A DNA stretch of 14,667 nucleotides from positions 1 to 14,667 of the forward strand of contig CATMIT010000031.1 in assembly GCA_950069165.1 (NCBI GenBank). The letters are read 5' to 3'. The notes below the pieces were generated by a model. The model did no database searches. It was not told the DNA's origin and worked only from the letters and a program-made list of their open reading frames with translations. The position numbers and the translations under genes were made by a program. Shown here piece after piece: positions 14,150 to 14,667 of the stretch. Every line of letters begins with the position of its first letter. The stretch's first letter is position 1. The DNA is from an uncultured Flavobacteriales bacterium. GTDB lineage: Bacteria; Bacteroidota; Bacteroidia; Flavobacteriales; BACL11.

Positions 14150-14644
14150 ATGAGTCTATTCCAAAAATCTGTATTAAACAAACATTTAAAAGCACAAGAT
14201 GATCATAAGGTATTAGCTGCTTTTGAGAAGTTGAAAGTCTATCAATCCAAAGCAAAAAAAATAGCAGAATATAATGAAGAGGAGTACCAAGATGGATTCC
14301 TTAGAGACGTTTTTGTAAATGTTTTGGGGTATACTTACAAATATGATGGAAATGATACTTTCAATTTACTCAGAGAAAAGAAAAATGTAAGTGATAGTAA
14401 AAAGGCAGATGGAGCAATACTTAAAGATGGAGAAGTATTTTGTGTAATTGAACTGAAAGACACAACAACTAAAGATTTAACAAAAGTAGAAACTCAAACA
14501 TTTGGCTATCAAAGCGGACATACAAATTGTAATTATGTAATCATTTCCAATTTTGATAAACTCAATTTTTACATAACAAAAACCATAAGTCGTAAATTTC
14601 TTAACATAATATCTACCGATATAAAACTAAAGCCTTATATCTGA
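14150..14644 (+). CDS. N-terminal nuclease part of a type IIG (Eco57I-like) restriction-modification enzyme, apparently frameshifted
   Basis: 164 residues to a TGA at 14642. The sequence (MSLFQKSVLNKHLK, EEEYQDGFLRDVFVNVLGY, KKADGAI, VIELKDTTTKDL, ETQTFGYQ, NYVIISNFDKLNFYI) matches what I know of the N-terminal domain of large Bacteroidota Eco57I-type fused endonuclease-methyltransferases. D87, E101 and K103 make a PD-(D/E)xK-type active site (D-x13-E-x-K). Such proteins are normally about 1000 residues, with an N6-adenine methyltransferase domain after this region. Here the frame ends early, but the frame one base back continues from 14620 to the window end, reading KTKALYLILCK, like the family's LLYLCLxK segment. 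One lost base near the AAAA run at 14623-14626 would explain this. The rest lies beyond the window. It could be a pseudogene, a sequencing error or, less likely, a stand-alone domain. Confidence 0.7.
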   Translation: MSLFQKSVLNKHLKAQDDHKVLAAFEKLKVYQSKAKKIAEYNEEEYQDGFLRDVFVNVLGYTYKYDGNDTFNLLREKKNVSDSKKADGAILKDGEVFCVIELKDTTTKDLTKVETQTFGYQSGHTNCNYVIISNFDKLNFYITKTISRKFLNIISTDIKLKPYI

Positions 14645-14667
14645 TATTATGCAAAATACCCTGTATT

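Noticed and set aside
14618..14630. Programmed -1 frameshift in the restriction-modification gene
   Set aside because: No X-XXY-YYZ heptamer in the correct phase and no obvious downstream pseudoknot; a lost base in the A run is simpler.
1..14667. tRNA or rRNA genes, CRISPR arrays, insertion sequences
   Set aside because: No cloverleaf-like segments, rRNA cores, regularly spaced repeats or transposase frames were seen on either strand.

Overview
The window is AT-rich chromosomal DNA from a member of the Bacteroidota, most likely a Flavobacteriales-like lineage. The evidence is: type A (Por secretion tail) and type B (gliding-motility-associated/CHU_C) C-terminal sorting domains of the type IX secretion system; promoters of the Bacteroidota form TTTG-N(about 20)-TAnnTTTG; starts preceded by A-rich stretches rather than Shine-Dalgarno sequences; and a Bacteroidota-type UvrA lacking the first half of zinc finger 1. 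The genus cannot be fixed from sequence reading alone.

Layout. 1-1670 (+): the 3' end of a secreted T9SS cargo gene, overlapping by one base the RNase Z gene rnz. 1732-3411 (+): a secreted SprB-repeat protein with a type B sorting domain, followed by a decayed relic of a second such protein (about 3480-3899) and a gene-free stretch with hairpin repeats (3900-4193). 4194-6974 (-): uvrA. 7132-8001 (+): an ECF-type sigma factor and a small unknown protein. 8082-10833 (+): nth, recA and a TPR lipoprotein, ending in a bidirectional terminator. 10888-14021 (-): rplT, rpmI, infC and thrS, transcribed as thrS-infC-rpmI-rplT. 14150 to the end (+): the N-terminal nuclease part of a probable type IIG (Eco57I-like) restriction-modification enzyme, apparently frameshifted and cut by the window edge.

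How the genes fit together. uvrA, nth and recA make a DNA-repair neighbourhood (nucleotide excision, base excision, recombination) around a sigma factor, and uvrA and the sigma gene diverge from interlocked promoters. The minus-strand block is the classical translation operon encoding ThrRS, IF3, L35 and L20.

Most interesting signals. (1) The start codons of both the sigma factor gene and the small ORF after it lie inside predicted 15-bp stems, suggesting a translationally gated stress-response module. (2) infC has no ATG/GTG/TTG that yields a full-length protein; an ATC codon gives 180 aa. (3) A terminator-shaped hairpin followed by eight T lies inside the start of the rnz coding sequence. 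All were found by eye; folding, covariation and transcript data were not available.
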